Assembly: GCA_947311845.1 (NCBI GenBank) | Contig: CAMZMU010000052.1 | Span: 134,135,169-134,199,168 of the forward strand | Direction of reading: 5' to 3' | Source: Poa pratensis | Lineage: Eukaryota > Streptophyta > Magnoliopsida > Poales > Poaceae | Length of the DNA: 64,000 bases | Shown: one piece after another, positions 20,738 through 31,005 of the stretch | Layout of the letters: every line of letters begins with the position of its first letter | Position numbering within the stretch: the stretch's first letter is position 1 | Position numbers and translations under genes: made by a program | Notes under the pieces: model-generated | Databases searched by the model: none | What the model saw: the letters and a program-made list of their open reading frames with translations, nothing else | Told to the model about the DNA's origin: nothing

Positions 20738-22432
20738 ATCAAAGCACCTGTAATAACAAGTGGGGTTAGGTTCCCATGTTAATGGTCTCAATTATTCGAT
20801 TTGAACTAGCAACATCGATTGCTTGATCAATTTTCTCTTGCTAATAGCTCACTCCACTCATCAAATACTAATAAAATCGCTCATTTTTCTTCAGAAAGTA
20901 TAATAAAAATGCCTGTACTTTATTATAGCAAGTACTACTCATTTTTTCAGCTCCGGTAATATGTTTTGGTACTCGACGAAAGGGACATCGGTGGTGGTAT
21001 CATATTCATCGCCGAGCTTGACGGATACGTATCTTGTCGCAATTCACGCCGTCGTTTTCAGCCGCGACGAAGCACCAGTGGGCTCAACACGCAGTATGGT
21101 GGCCTTTTTTTTCTTCACTTTTCCTGTTTGCATTGTTCAATATTGCGGGTGCTGTCACGAGTCCAGAGATTCACGTTCGCCACAGAGAAAAGCGTCGTTC
21201 CGATGTGCCAAATGCAGTGTCGACACTGTGGAGTTTTCTGCTCATTCGTGCATCGACGGCTGGCAATTCTTGGCATCACGTAAGACATAACCCGTGGCCC
21301 CTGCTTCTCTTGTCTGCTTGACTTGAATACTAAAAATTTAACAGCGTTGAAGCTGCTTGCTTATTCCGTGTTAGTATCTTGTAAAATTTCTTTGACATAG
21401 TCGTTCATAGTACACTTGGTAATTTGGTTGGACTAAATATGCTTATGTGATTATGTCCATGTACACTTGGTACTTTGACATAGTCTGTGAACTACATTTG
21501 GTACGATTTTGTCTTCGCTCGGTAAAAAATATCAGAGATCATCAGATCACTGGTCCAAAGACGTTGAAAGTGGCTGCTTCCCTTGGTCAAATATTGCACA
21601 CAATGATTTGATAGAAACAAATGCTCTCTGCATACAGTCCCGCTTGACTTAGCCCGGTCAGATGAAAGAATTAATTTCCCCTGATTATTCGACAGAAACC
21701 GAATTGATTATTCGATTGCTGTTCACTAGATTCCTCTCCAAGGAAGAAGAATAAGTACTAGAAGGAACACAAAAAAATGCAGGTTTGGCTGCGTCAGGCA
21801 TGACTACTAAAGATTCTTAAGTTGGGCAGAAAGCAACCCTAGTGTATTCTCTCCAGAGGAATAGAAAAGAATAAGAACCTTTCGTACGAATACCAGTCAC
21901 AGAAATGTGACACGACGTAGCATACGGAAATGGGTTGTAATTAAGTATATCTCCTCTAACTCTTATGTTACACGCAAAAATGAAGTACATAAGGGAATCC
22001 AACTGTGTCTCCAATAAAGATTCATGTAGGAATTAAGAACAATTGGGAATGGGGGATCCCAGTTTTCGTTAGCCTCTAGAAGAAACAACGAAAGTCGTCT
22101 ATATACCCGGCGTTCTCTAGAATTTTCGTGTTAACAACTCTCGGAAGAATTCTTCCTGACACCGGGGATTCAGTGTCTCAACTCTCAACCACCCAACAGG
22201 CCAACAAGAACATGATGGAATTCCGTTTGCTGTTACCTCACGTAGTCAATGTTGCCACTTGTTGCCAGACTGCGTTTTTGTAGCTGTTATAGTACCAGCT
22301 TAATTAGCATTGACAATGAAAAAGTACTACTGTGCTCCACGTTTCAGTTGTTTAGACGACGAGACTGCATCTAGAAGTCCCAAATAATGTTGGAATTACA
22401 GCTCCATGGAATGGAAACCATGGGCAACCAAG
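20738..22432. other. Intergenic, no recognised feature
   Basis: About 1.7 kb of moderately AT-rich DNA. Overlapping frames near 20960-21320 on the plus strand lack any family signature. GTACACTTGGTA-type phrases recur around 21410-21490. No terminal repeats or RNA genes were found. Confidence 0.4.
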
Positions 22433-22441
22433 AGGGGGCTC

Positions 22442-23849
22442 GAGTAAAATCCATCATTAGTACCTGAACTTGTCGAGCAAAATCAGTTCAGTCATCGTAC
22501 AAAGGGAATACAGTTTTACGGTCACTGAAGACGTGTGGAAGTGTCACATACGGTCACCGCGTCAACTGGAGGGGAGTATTTGATGATGTTGGGAGTTGAC
22601 AGGTTAATTTGTTTTGCACAAAGACCCCTCCCTCCTGTTTTCCCTCTTCTTCCCCTCTCTCACCTAATCCACCAATCTCATCCACCGTCCCCAACACCGA
22701 TACTGCCGCCTTCGCTCGCAGCACGGCGCGATGTGCGGCCGGACGCAACACACACCACGCATACGAGAACGAAACTACGAATGCCACACACACGCACGCA
22801 CATCACATGGCAAGCATAGCATGCGCATCATAAGCTCACCACACACGTCCGCCAGGTCTGCTCGATCAAGGGCACCGTAGGCTTGTCGGTGTATCTATGG
22901 GTTAGCTGATGACGGCGCGGGTACGCGCGCAACGGGAATGAGCAGTTGCTGGATGCGTCGTTAGACAAGCTCAGTTCGACGGAGATGACGGAGGAGTGCC
23001 CGTTCTCCGTGACTCCGTCGTTGGCGTGGTCGTCGTCACCGTTAACGCGGCGGATTTGACCGAGCCGTACATGTCGACGGGGCGCCACAACGCGGGTTCG
23101 TCGCGTGCAGTGCGGCGCCGTGCTCTGCGCGAGCACTCCGAACCCAGGCAAGTCGCCAAGCGTCGTCCTTGCTGTGAGTTGCCTCCGCCTGCGCCATGCG
23201 AGCACCGGCCGGGGCCGGGTCAAATTCGAGTGCCTGGGAGGAGCAGCAACGGGGCCGAGGGCCGCTGCGCCCGGTCTGCTACCTGGCGACGCATGCGCCT
23301 CGTTCGCGGTATGCGGCGGCAACCACGCGCCGGCGCAGGGCAGGCATGTCGTGGACGACAACCACGGCGCACACGGCGGGCACGTCGTGGACGAAGATCA
23401 CGGAAGCGGCGCCGCCCAAGATCGCAGCTCCTCGCCGCGTCCCTCGTCGAAGTCGACGAGATCATCGCGGTAGCTCATCCCCGTGGGCGGTGCCTCCCCG
23501 GTCCAGTCTCCATCCATACGGCCGGCCCAGCCTCCCCCGAGCATGGCGTGGCCTCTACCATCGTCCTCCTCGACGGCGAAATTGCCGAGGCAACGGACCG
23601 GCGCCTACCGTGCCTAGTTGACCCTTTAGCTAGGTGTGTTGCTGCTGTTTTTTCGTTAATGGGTTTTTTTTTTGTAAAAATCATTTGACCGGTCAACTGC
23701 CACGTCATCAAATACACAACGCCATCGGGCCCAATGACCGTAGATGAGCCCCAGTGTCGTCTTCAGTGACCGTAAAACTGTATTCCCTTTGTACGATGAC
23801 TGAACTGATTTTGCTCGACAAGTTCAGGTACTAATGATGGATTTTACTC
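22442..23849. mobile_element. Mutator-like element with long TIRs and 9-bp target duplication
   Basis: The left end from GAGTAAAATCCATCATTAG to about 22533 is the near-perfect reverse complement of the right end, which finishes CTAATGATGGATTTTACTC at 23849. Weaker similarity (GTATTTGATGA.GT..., AGTTGAC.GGT) extends the TIRs to about 180 bp. AGGGGGCTC flanks both sides (22433-22441 and 23850-23858), a perfect 9-bp duplication diagnostic of Mutator superfamily elements. The 1.4-kb element has no MURA-like transposase. Its GC-rich core may be captured gene sequence, as in Pack-MULEs. Confidence 0.93.
22830..23640 (+). other. GC-rich core of the MULE, possible captured host sequence
   Basis: This block is far more GC-rich than the TIRs and is open in several frames on both strands, for example 22996-23688 plus and 22828-23361 minus. 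Frames this long in such GC-rich DNA are weak evidence. GC-rich captured exons are typical of grass Pack-MULEs, so host origin is plausible. I could not identify a parent gene, and no introns or start context single out one frame. Confidence 0.35.
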
Positions 23850-23904
23850 AGGGGGCTCGGTAGCACGAAGACGAAGCAAACAAACAAGAGAAGTTTGTTG
23901 GATA

Positions 23905-24895
23905 AGCTGGAGCGGCGTCATTTCTCCCCCTCCCCCCCACCAGGTGCTTTGAGAGTCGTGCGAGAGCGAACGGGTCGCTCCCGCACCCTTCTCGCCGGAG
24001 TAGCCGGTGGGAGGCGGTGGCGGAGGGACGCCGGGGTAGGTTTAGGTGTAGCTTGTTGTTCTTTGAGTAGGTGTTGTCCCGTATGGGCGTTTGGGAGTAG
24101 GCCGTCAGATCTCGCCGGCCGGATCTGGCACGTTCCGGTGGTCCTCTTCGTTGCTGTGTGGCTCTGGTGGCAGGGGGTCGCGCAGGCGGTGGAGTGGGTG
24201 CTGGAGATCTCCGTCAATAAGGTCAGCTCGAGCTTGTCTGCTTCGGCGTCAGGGCGCGATGCCGGGTGGTTGCCCCAGGTCCTCTTCGCTGAGCCTCCAT
24301 GGCGGAGGCCGATGGTGAAGTTCCGACGGGCAGGCTCGTTCAATAAGCGCTCTAGCCTCCATCTCGTCCACCCTGAAATCCTTCTCCTTCTCTTGGCCGG
24401 CCGTGGCGGCGAGGGAGAGAGGGGTGGGAGCTCGGTGGTGCTTGGGGATGGAAGGTTGTTGGCCCTCTGCGCGCGAAAGCTTCTCGTGCGCTTGAAGCTG
24501 CGAATCATGGAGTTCCCAAGCGGCCGCTGCTCAGCGACGCCGCTACCCATGGCTGATGGAGCCACTCCTGCCGCGGGAATCAACCCGGGCATCTTTTTCC
24601 TCCAGGCCGATGCGCCGAAGTGGAGGATCTTCCTCGACCCTGGCAAGGGACTCATAGTCAGCGCCGCCCCAAGTGGCATGTTCCCCGGCGGCGACGCAGG
24701 CTCCTCTGCTTTGTGGTCAACCAGACGCGGTGGAGAAGACGATGGGCTTGATTGCTTCCTCCATTTTTTCCCAGGGTCTTTTCTGTAAAAGTGTTAGCCT
24801 TATCTGCAGTTACCCTAACTTGTAGGGGCTTCACTGTAATTTGTACCCACCGCTTTGTCTAATGCAGCTTCTGGGGCCTTCGGGTCCGTTTAACT
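23905..24895 (+). mobile_element. LINE-like GC-rich retroposed segment
   Basis: A GC-rich block beginning near 23905 ends with a LINE 3'-UTR-like stretch (CACTGTAATTTGTACCCACC, TAATGCAGCTTCTGG) at about 24830-24890. It shares GGCCGGCCGTGGCGGCGAG with the minus-strand element at 2530-3461, in opposite orientation. No reverse transcriptase, clear poly-A tail or target duplication was found. The frame 23895-24788 is not supported as a gene. Confidence 0.4.
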
Positions 24896-25219
24896 GCACA
24901 TGCACGCTCCTCCTAATAAGTACTGTAGCCCATTGTGCCGAGCGACTTAGCCGAGGCAAGACACGCGTGCATCTGCACTGCACGTACGTGTCATTGCTGA
25001 CGAGGACCTATGCGTGCACATGCACGCTCCTCCTAGATCCCAACCGTCACACGTGTACCGGCCGGCTTAGCAACCAAGTCGAAGTAATAATAATGTAGGG
25101 ACATAATAAAACCTCTACTACTACTGAACACCAATGAACCTGTTTTTTTTTTACACACCAATGACGAGTAGTTCGTTTCTTTACTTGCACACCAATGAAC
25201 CTGTTTTTTTTTACACCTG
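24895..25219. repeat. Two pairs of short direct repeats
   Basis: TGCACATGCACGCTCCTCCT occurs at about 24896 and again at about 25015. Separately, ACACCAATGAACCTG followed by eight or more T and ACAC occurs at about 25129 and again at about 25189. Neither pair overlaps a recognised gene. Confidence 0.7.
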
Positions 25220-26280
25220 CCCTCGCTGCGATGCTGCCGCTTTCCCAGCATTCGCCGTACCCGGATGGAGTCATCATGTGCTCAAATGTACTACCTACAC
25301 TAGGCAGCATCTCTGAACTTTTTTGTTAAACTAGAGCAAGTATATATGCAAAACACTGCTCCAACACTAGCTAGTGACACTAATCATGCATGGGCGCTTT
25401 CCGCCCACGTATGAGATGGCAACACGCGCCATGGTTAGGCATACAAATACAATACACACGGTCGCCATAGACCGGGAACAAGGTACGGAGTAGCTTTTCT
25501 CTTTTCCGTGGACGGGAGTCATGGCGCGCGGCGCGGGCTCGTGTTGGTTGCCTAAGCCGCATTGGGAATCGTGATGAAGATGACACGCCTGATGCCTACG
25601 CAGATACTCCATGACCTAAGCGAGGGCGGGCGTGCCAGGTCTCGGCGTGGATCGATGCTTTGGGTTGGGGGCGACGCACCTCGCACGGCTAGCTCGAGAA
25701 CCCAGGCACCTTTGGGTCCGATTTCCCTGGTTAGCCGCCCTCGTGAGCAGCGTCGTCCGTCCACTTGGAGTATAGAGATCGGGGAGCCAATGGCATCTGG
25801 CTTCGATCGCCGGCGAGCTAGCTAGGCCTCTTTCCGGGAAGCAAGCTTTGCTTCGCTGAGATTTGCGCCCCGGCCGAATTTTATAAACGAAACTTCATGC
25901 TGAAGCACCGTCGCCTTGTTGTAGCGTTACTGGCTAGCTGTAGTAAACAAATGCACGAATGAACGGGAAGTCCGTACAACGACCGATGGCGTTTGTGACG
26001 ACACCCACAGCTTGGCGGCATGCGGTTAACTCGACGTGCGTGTCCGGCCGGCGACACGGGTGGCGGTGGCAGCGGAGCGGCCGAGCAATGCGTGGGCGTG
26101 GATGGACGGTGGCCGTCCAGCACCGGCCGGTGGTCTGACACATGCCGGGGGCATGCATCCGTCCGATCCAGGGGTGGCAGCGAAAAAAATGTTCAGTCGC
26201 AACAGTGTACCTCATCCGTTAATGGTGTGGCAGGCGAGCCGTTGGACGGCCGGAGTTAAGGCGACCTCATCCGTTCGCCT
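25220..26280. other. Intergenic, upstream of the 26.3-kb ORF
   Basis: About 1 kb with several short overlapping frames in GC-rich stretches and no family signature. The last 200 bases would be the upstream region of the ORF at 26343. Confidence 0.4.
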
Positions 26281-26290
26281 CCCCGGCCGC

Positions 26291-26296
26291 TATATA
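26291..26296 (+). promoter_or_regulatory. TATA box upstream of the 26343 ORF
   Basis: CTATATAGAGCG lies about 50 bases before ATG 26343, followed by a pyrimidine-rich CCTCCACCATCTCCATCCC leader. The start context ctagccATGG is favourable. Spacing suits a TATA-driven start with a very short leader. Confidence 0.6.
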
Positions 26297-26342
26297 GAGC
26301 GGGTTCCTCGCCGCCTCCACCATCTCCATCCCACACCTAGCC

Positions 26343-27278
26343 ATGGCCTCTCCCCGGCGCGCCGCAGAGGAAGAGAGACGAGCGCAGAGGGAGGCCCGTC
26401 GTCGCCGCCGTGACAGTCAGGTTTGGCAGAGCGCCATGGCTCGCCGCGGCTGGCCATCGCAGGAGGCAGGCTCGTCGGCCGTCAACGCTCCGCCACCTCC
26501 TCCACCGCCTCCTCCGCCACCGGCGAACCAACTCACGGAAGCCGAGGCGCGCGAGCTCGTCCTCACCAACACGCCGGTGCCGGCGAACTGCGTCCTCCCC
26601 GAGGGATGGGCCACGAACCCAGTGCACGTCCCCGTTGCACCCATGCTAGCCGGCCAGGCGCGGCTCGACTACGTCGCCTCGTGCATGGGGACGATGGCGC
26701 CGGAGTTGCACGACGACCCCAGGTTCGAGCCGAACTCGGCGTACTGGGACAAGCAGGTCGAGCTCGAGCACGCCTACCGCCACCACTCCTTCTTCGCCCC
26801 CAAGCCGCCTGCGGACTGGCTCGAAGACTCCGACGACGTCGTTGACACCGACAACGACGGCCTCACCAACACCACCGACGAGGACTTCGCAACGGGTATG
26901 GAACGGGAGAGGGTTCGCTATGAGGCGGTGGAGCAGGCTCATCGCGCAAGATCGGAAGGAGGCCGCGTGCAACCTCTTCCGCCGCAACCTCAACAAGAGG
27001 CGGAGGAGGTTGACGGTGATGATGACGGCTTGGAGGACTGGCCGCCGACGCCGGAGTGGGATCCCGGCCACATGCAGCTCGCCATCGAGGCCGACATAGC
27101 CTCTGCCGCCACCACCACCGCCTCCGCAGCCACCACCTCCAGCTCCGCCGCCACCACCTCCACCACCGGCTACCTCTACTGCCTCTGCTCGAGCTGCCGC
27201 CGGGGTCCTGTGCTCGCCGCCGCAAGGGCCGGCGCCTGCCCCAACTGCCGGTGCCCGGCGTGCCACCCTACTTACTAG
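26343..27278 (+). CDS. Unassigned 311-aa protein with Cys-rich C-terminus
   Basis: An uninterrupted 311-codon frame follows a TATA box and a good start context. The N-terminus (1-35) is basic, with EEERRAQREARRRRRD, a likely helix and nuclear signal. A proline run follows at about 50-60, then QLTEAEARELVLTNTPVP and a fairly ordered middle (about 75-160, including LDYVASCMGTMAPELHDDP and YWDKQVELEHAYRHHSFF). An acidic segment (DSDDVVDTDNDG) and an Ala/Thr/Ser-rich linker come next. The end is Cys-rich: CLCSSC, then CPNCRCPAC, a possible zinc-binding site. I do not recognise the family. The inverted repeat downstream (27411-27487) and a GAGATGCTCTTA end suggest a transposon may carry it, and it could be an accessory transposon protein. 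Codon third positions are strongly GC, like nearby FLZ copies. Confidence 0.5.
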   Translation: MASPRRAAEEERRAQREARRRRRDSQVWQSAMARRGWPSQEAGSSAVNAPPPPPPPPPPPANQLTEAEARELVLTNTPVPANCVLPEGWATNPVHVPVAPMLAGQARLDYVASCMGTMAPELHDDPRFEPNSAYWDKQVELEHAYRHHSFFAPKPPADWLEDSDDVVDTDNDGLTNTTDEDFATGMERERVRYEAVEQAHRARSEGGRVQPLPPQPQQEAEEVDGDDDGLEDWPPTPEWDPGHMQLAIEADIASAATTTASAATTSSSAATTSTTGYLYCLCSSCRRGPVLAAARAGACPNCRCPACHPTY

Positions 27279-27410
27279 ATCTAGTCTAGGTCTAGATTTA
27301 AATTTGAATGAATTATGTTAGTTTGAATAAAATTTCAATGAAATATATGCATTTTCGTATCAAAATTTCATATTTGAATAATATTTGGACGCCGCGAGTG
27401 GGGAGCGAGG

Positions 27411-27487
27411 GCGCCCAAATGGGTAAGGTAGTCCGGACGGCGACCAAAGAGCCTGTCCGGACGGCCTTTGGGCGCCCATTTGGGCGC
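27411..27487. repeat. Inverted repeat near a putative transposon terminus
   Basis: GCGCCCAAATGGG (27411-27423) and CCCATTTGGGCGC (27475-27487) are perfect inverted copies 51 bases apart. The stem is followed by GGGGAGATGCTCTTA (about 27493-27507); similar GAGCATCTCC-type ends occur on grass DNA transposons. The matching left end was not found in the window. Confidence 0.5.
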
Positions 27488-27507
27488 TGCGAGGGGAGAT
27501 GCTCTTA

Positions 27508-27951
27508 CAAACCTAATACCTGTATGCTAGGTAATTTGGCGAGGTTTCAAGGTACAGCCCCTAGAATAAGTTCAGGCTAAGATTATGATCGACGGATCAA
27601 ACGGTGATCAGGAAACATAAAGCTCAAGACAGGTCAAGATCGTTCGCAAAAGTTGTATCAACATGAAGCTTTCCAAATGTTTCAATTTACATATGGTGCC
27701 ACACCAATCCACGGGCTCAGAGCCTCAAACAAGAACACACAGAGAGAGGCAAAAGGAGCCTGGCAGAGCCAAGAGAAGGACGCGTCCAGTGGGCGACCCA
27801 GAAGGCCAGAGCCTCAGCACACGGACTTCCTCAGATCCTTCTCCGGCCGGCTCACGCGAGATCAACGGAGAAACCAAACCCCTTTATCATCTCGTCAGAT
27901 CGATCGGTGATGCAAGCTAAGTTCTACTCGGCCGCGCAAAGACTTTGCCGT
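27508..27951. other. Probable 3' UTR and flank of FLZ copy C
   Basis: The stretch separates the putative transposon end from the stop codon of minus-strand FLZ copy C. Its right part is probably the 3' UTR. Short frames overlap on the plus strand without recognisable content. Confidence 0.45.
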
Positions 27952-28242
27952 TCAGCTGACGACGGACACCTTCCTGGACTCCGGGTGCCCGCTCCGCGCC
28001 TCCGTCCCGGAAGCGTACTGCCGCAGCCGCCGGGCGGCATGCCTGGCGCAGACGGCGTCGAGCTGCATCTGCTCGTCGCGGCATTCCTCGCTGCAGAAGG
28101 GGGTGTCCCCTCTGTACATGAAGATGTCGCTGTCGCGCGCCAGCGGCTTGGCGCAGAGCGCGCACGCGTCCAGCGCCGGCATGGAGGCCTCGCCCAGCGG
28201 CTCGGCGTCGAAGAAGAATGAGCAAGCTACTGATGCCGCCAT
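27952..28242 (-). CDS. FLZ-type (FCS-like) zinc finger protein, intact, intronless
   Basis: A 96-aa minus-strand protein from ATG 28242-28240. Residues 24-70 form a complete FLZ (DUF581) domain: ALDACALC at 23-30, DIFMYRGDTPFCSEEC to residue 54, then RDEQMQLD. The Cys pattern is C27-x2-C30-x19-C50-x3-C54. FLZ proteins are plant-specific adaptors that bind the SnRK1 kinase and respond to sugar and stress (family knowledge). The short N-terminus (MAASVACSFFFDAEPLG) is typical; the tail is basic then polar. The MYR codon that is split by an intron in copies A and B is continuous here (TAC AGA GGG), so this copy lacks that intron. A longer in-frame extension upstream (to 28476) runs across the TATA box and is rejected. 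The best-supported functional gene in the window. Confidence 0.88.
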   Translation of the reverse strand: MAASVACSFFFDAEPLGEASMPALDACALCAKPLARDSDIFMYRGDTPFCSEECRDEQMQLDAVCARHAARRLRQYASGTEARSGHPESRKVSVVS

Positions 28243-28364
28243 GGTTTGTCTAGGTGACTTTCGAGCAAGGCGAGCTACGTACGTCAACGTAGGGCGTCTG
28301 CTTCTTTTGGTGCGGGAGGAAGAAGGGAGAGAGCGAGTTGAGTTCGGCGAAGGGAAGGGCTGGG

Positions 28365-28371
28365 TATATAT
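28365..28371 (-). promoter_or_regulatory. TATA box of FLZ copy C
   Basis: ACCATATATACCC on the minus strand lies about 125 bases upstream of ATG 28242, a reasonable distance for a TATA box plus leader. It also argues against the longer in-frame start at 28476. Confidence 0.65.
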
Positions 28372-28407
28372 GGTGCGTGGGGACGGACACGGCAAGGGCG
28401 ACGGAAA

Positions 28408-28600
28408 ACTGTGGACCGGTGGAGGAGACGGCCCACGGGTCGGGCGATACCGCGCGGCGCGCGCCGGACGGGGCAAGCCATGGAAGATGGGAGAGGTTCA
28501 GAGTTGTTTATTCGTCATGGGCCATGTGGAGTGCAGTGGTTTGCTTGCTTGATGGTGGACGTGGGACACGCAACTCTCTCGGCTCCACCGCGACGAAAAC
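28408..28600 (-). repeat. FLZ copy C upstream segment, duplicated at 59.1 kb
   Basis: GACGGCCCACGGGTCGGGCG, ATTCGTCATGGGC, GGAGTGCAGTGGTTTG, GACGTGGGACAC and CAACTCTCTCGGCT occur here and in the same order at 59090-59275. The segment begins about 40 bases upstream of the TATA box, so it may contain promoter elements. A 40-60 base piece around 28460-28495 is absent from the other copy. Confidence 0.8.
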
Positions 28601-28693
28601 GACGGCTACCGTGTCATGTCTGTGCGACTACTACTAATGATTCGGAGTAGAAACAGATACGTCGCTCTTTAACGGGGTTTCCGAATTGAACCC

Positions 28694-28977
28694 GAGTGGC
28701 AAGATGGTTAGAAAAGTGGTTGTATCTTCAACCCATCAGAGTTTAAATTCTACCCTTAACACTGGTGTTTCTCATTTAGGCGGAATGTTCTTCAGTGGGA
28801 AGCGATGTTCCCGTCGACAGCGAGACACCTGTGGTGACTTCGTCAATCTCAAGACCCGACCGCCGGCTCAGTCTTTCGGAGGTGCTCATAGGGGTACAGT
28901 GTGCATGCGTACGTTCATAGTGGTGAGTGTGTGCACGCGTATGTGAGTATCTGCGTTGTACTGTGTTCCGCAAAAAA
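28694..28977 (+). mobile_element. tRNA-derived SINE (284 bp), plus strand
   Basis: The head carries an A-box-like TGGTTAGAAAAGTGG and a degenerate B box (AGTTTAAATTC), followed by a body with AAGACCCGACCGCCGGCTCAG and TTCGGAGGTGCTCATAGGGG. It ends GTACTGTGTTCCGC and a short A tail. GAATTGAACCC (28683-28693) and GAATTAAACCC (28978-28988) form an 11-bp target duplication with one mismatch. The same family occurs inverted at 50340-50633. Confidence 0.82.
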
Positions 28978-28988
28978 GAATTAAACCC

Positions 28989-29881
28989 AGGAGAACGTGG
29001 TGAAAATTGTAAATTTGTATTGAAATTCCAGGAGAACGTCATTTCGGTGAAAAATGGTAACTTTTTATTGAATTAAATTCTTGGAACAATTTGCATTCAT
29101 TGTGTTCTTGTATGCTTATAAATTTTCACGGAAAATAAATAAATATGCGTCTTATGCAAAATATAGACGTTTGCACTCTACTTATTTTGTCCAAGGAACA
29201 AAAATGTTCCATATATGGTATATGCCAACATTACTTAGACACGTAACACAAAACATACATACATATGTAAAAAAAAAGTTTCATAATTCAAATCGTGTGC
29301 GTGATTTCCCTGTTTACTCTTGGAGATTGTGCTCACATGAATTTTACAAGAACTTTGGATAATTCCAATTTTTAGGAATTTTCCCAATGGCGATTGTTTG
29401 GAATTTAGGATCTGGACCCACATAATTTTTTCATTTGGTTTACTTTGCATACCATGGTATGAAACAAATTATCCGTAAGTTTAACCTCATGATTTTTTTT
29501 CTTTGTTTCTATGACACACACAATCTCTTAGAAAAATCATGTGTTTTTTCTCTGATACAACCAAATGGATAGTATTGCAAATTCTTGTGTTTTCAATTCC
29601 TAGATGAGTTAACATGCCATGGCATTCTAATCGAATTTTCTTTTCATTCTAGTATATTTGAATCATGCCAACAAAATAGGTTCTGACCATTATTTGCATA
29701 CTTCAAGTTGTGTATGTAGTAGTAAATGTCCAATGTTGAGTGGATTCTGTCTCCGAAGCTCCGATGATTTCTACATTTAAATTCATTCGATAATCAAAAA
29801 TCAAAAGAAAGAAGCCTACATGTTGTCAATGGTATATCGCACAAACATGCAAAATATTAATTCAAAATAGTTTGTACTCGG
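28989..29881. other. AT-rich intergenic DNA
   Basis: About 0.9 kb of AT-rich DNA with phrases such as AATTCCAATTTTTAGGAATT. No gene, terminal repeat or RNA gene was recognised. Confidence 0.45.
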
Positions 29882-29890
29882 AACTAATTT

Positions 29891-31005
29891 TTTTATAAAG
29901 GGAATATATTAATATCGTGAAGATACCAATTACACACAACCTCCACCAATAAAATGTCACAAACGACATGCAGGGTGCACACACCATGAAAGAGAAAAAG
30001 AAAGACCCCGCCACAGTAATCAACTACTCGCAGCAGCAACCCAACAAACCACCACCAAAGACAACACCCGGAATACAAAAATGTTCTCCAAAAGCGACGC
30101 CTCCAAGGAGGGAGACAATGCACAAGCGCCGTCGTCGCCCGATTGAAGATCTTAGGTTTTCACCCTGAAGAAAGTCTGAGATCTTAAAACAATACCTAGT
30201 ACAACAAGGTCATTGCCAGACACAACCAATGGAGGTCAGACCTTAGATTTTCACCCTGAAAGTCAAGTCTCGGCACTCTAGAAGTGCCACAAAACTTAAA
30301 TTCCTCCAGTGCTGCCACCCCACTTGCCAAGAATGCTCCTTCATGTTATCAAACACCAGGCTCACAAGTGCCATGTCCGAAAAGAATCCGAACACCAGCT
30401 ACTTCGAAGCAAAGTCTTCATCAACATGAAGAACCCTTCCGCCAACTCTAATCCTCAAATCTCAGCCACCATGACCTTCTCCACCGCTATGTACAACATG
30501 AAAATCGAGATGCCGACATGTCCCATGATTCCAACAGCCAGCGGAGCTTCGCAACACACCCTCACGAAGCCACACGGGCTGATATGGGCGAGCATGACCG
30601 GATTCCATCCTATCCAGATAACCAGGGGCTTAACGCCAAGCCGTGAAGTTCTCTGACAGAAGATCTGGAACACGTCGATGGCCGGATCGAAGAAGATCAA
30701 ACACGCATTTCGTAGCCTTGATGCGAGAATAACACTAGGACCGCCGCCTTTATTCGCAAGACTCGCAGCCCCTCACGCCGCAAGTCGACTCCCTGCAGGA
30801 ACGGCCGAAGAGGGCAGCCCATCAGCCGGTGCCCCAGCGTCTGCATGAAGCACTGCCACAGACACCTCTCCTGCCCACCGTCATGGACGGGATGGGCGCC
30901 GCCACCACCGCCGTCGTCGGTAGGAGCGGCGGCCGGGAGACGGAGATCTAGAGGGCTAGGGTTTGTCAAGGTGGAGGCCCTCGGGAGCCGCTTGGGAGGG
31001 ACGTG
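29891..31005 (-). mobile_element. 5'-truncated LINE, interrupted by the Gypsy element
   Basis: A minus-strand element with its A-rich tail at 29891-29897. GAACTAATT lies at 29882-29890 and again at 49933-49941, beyond the Gypsy element, and forms its 9-bp target duplication. The LINE therefore occupies 29891-31005 plus 49927-49932, and the Gypsy element sits close to its 5' end. Its CCTCCAAGGAGGGAGACAAT and following GTCGTCGCCCGATT block resembles part of the element at 232-1718. No reverse transcriptase is left. Confidence 0.75.

Noticed and set aside
23340..23420. Subtilase-like catalytic His segment in the MULE core
   Set aside because: A DDN...H..HTAGTS-like pattern appears only if two small gaps are assumed in different frames. 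Too weak without a search.
22442..23849. Reading the MULE as a hAT or CACTA element
   Set aside because: The 9-bp duplication and long TIRs fit Mutator; hAT gives 8 bp and CACTA gives 3 bp with CACTA ends.
28243..28476. N-terminal extension of FLZ copy C to an upstream start
   Set aside because: It runs across the TATA box at 28365-28371 and adds a low-complexity Pro/Arg/Ser stretch unlike FLZ N-termini. The Met at 28242 fits the family.
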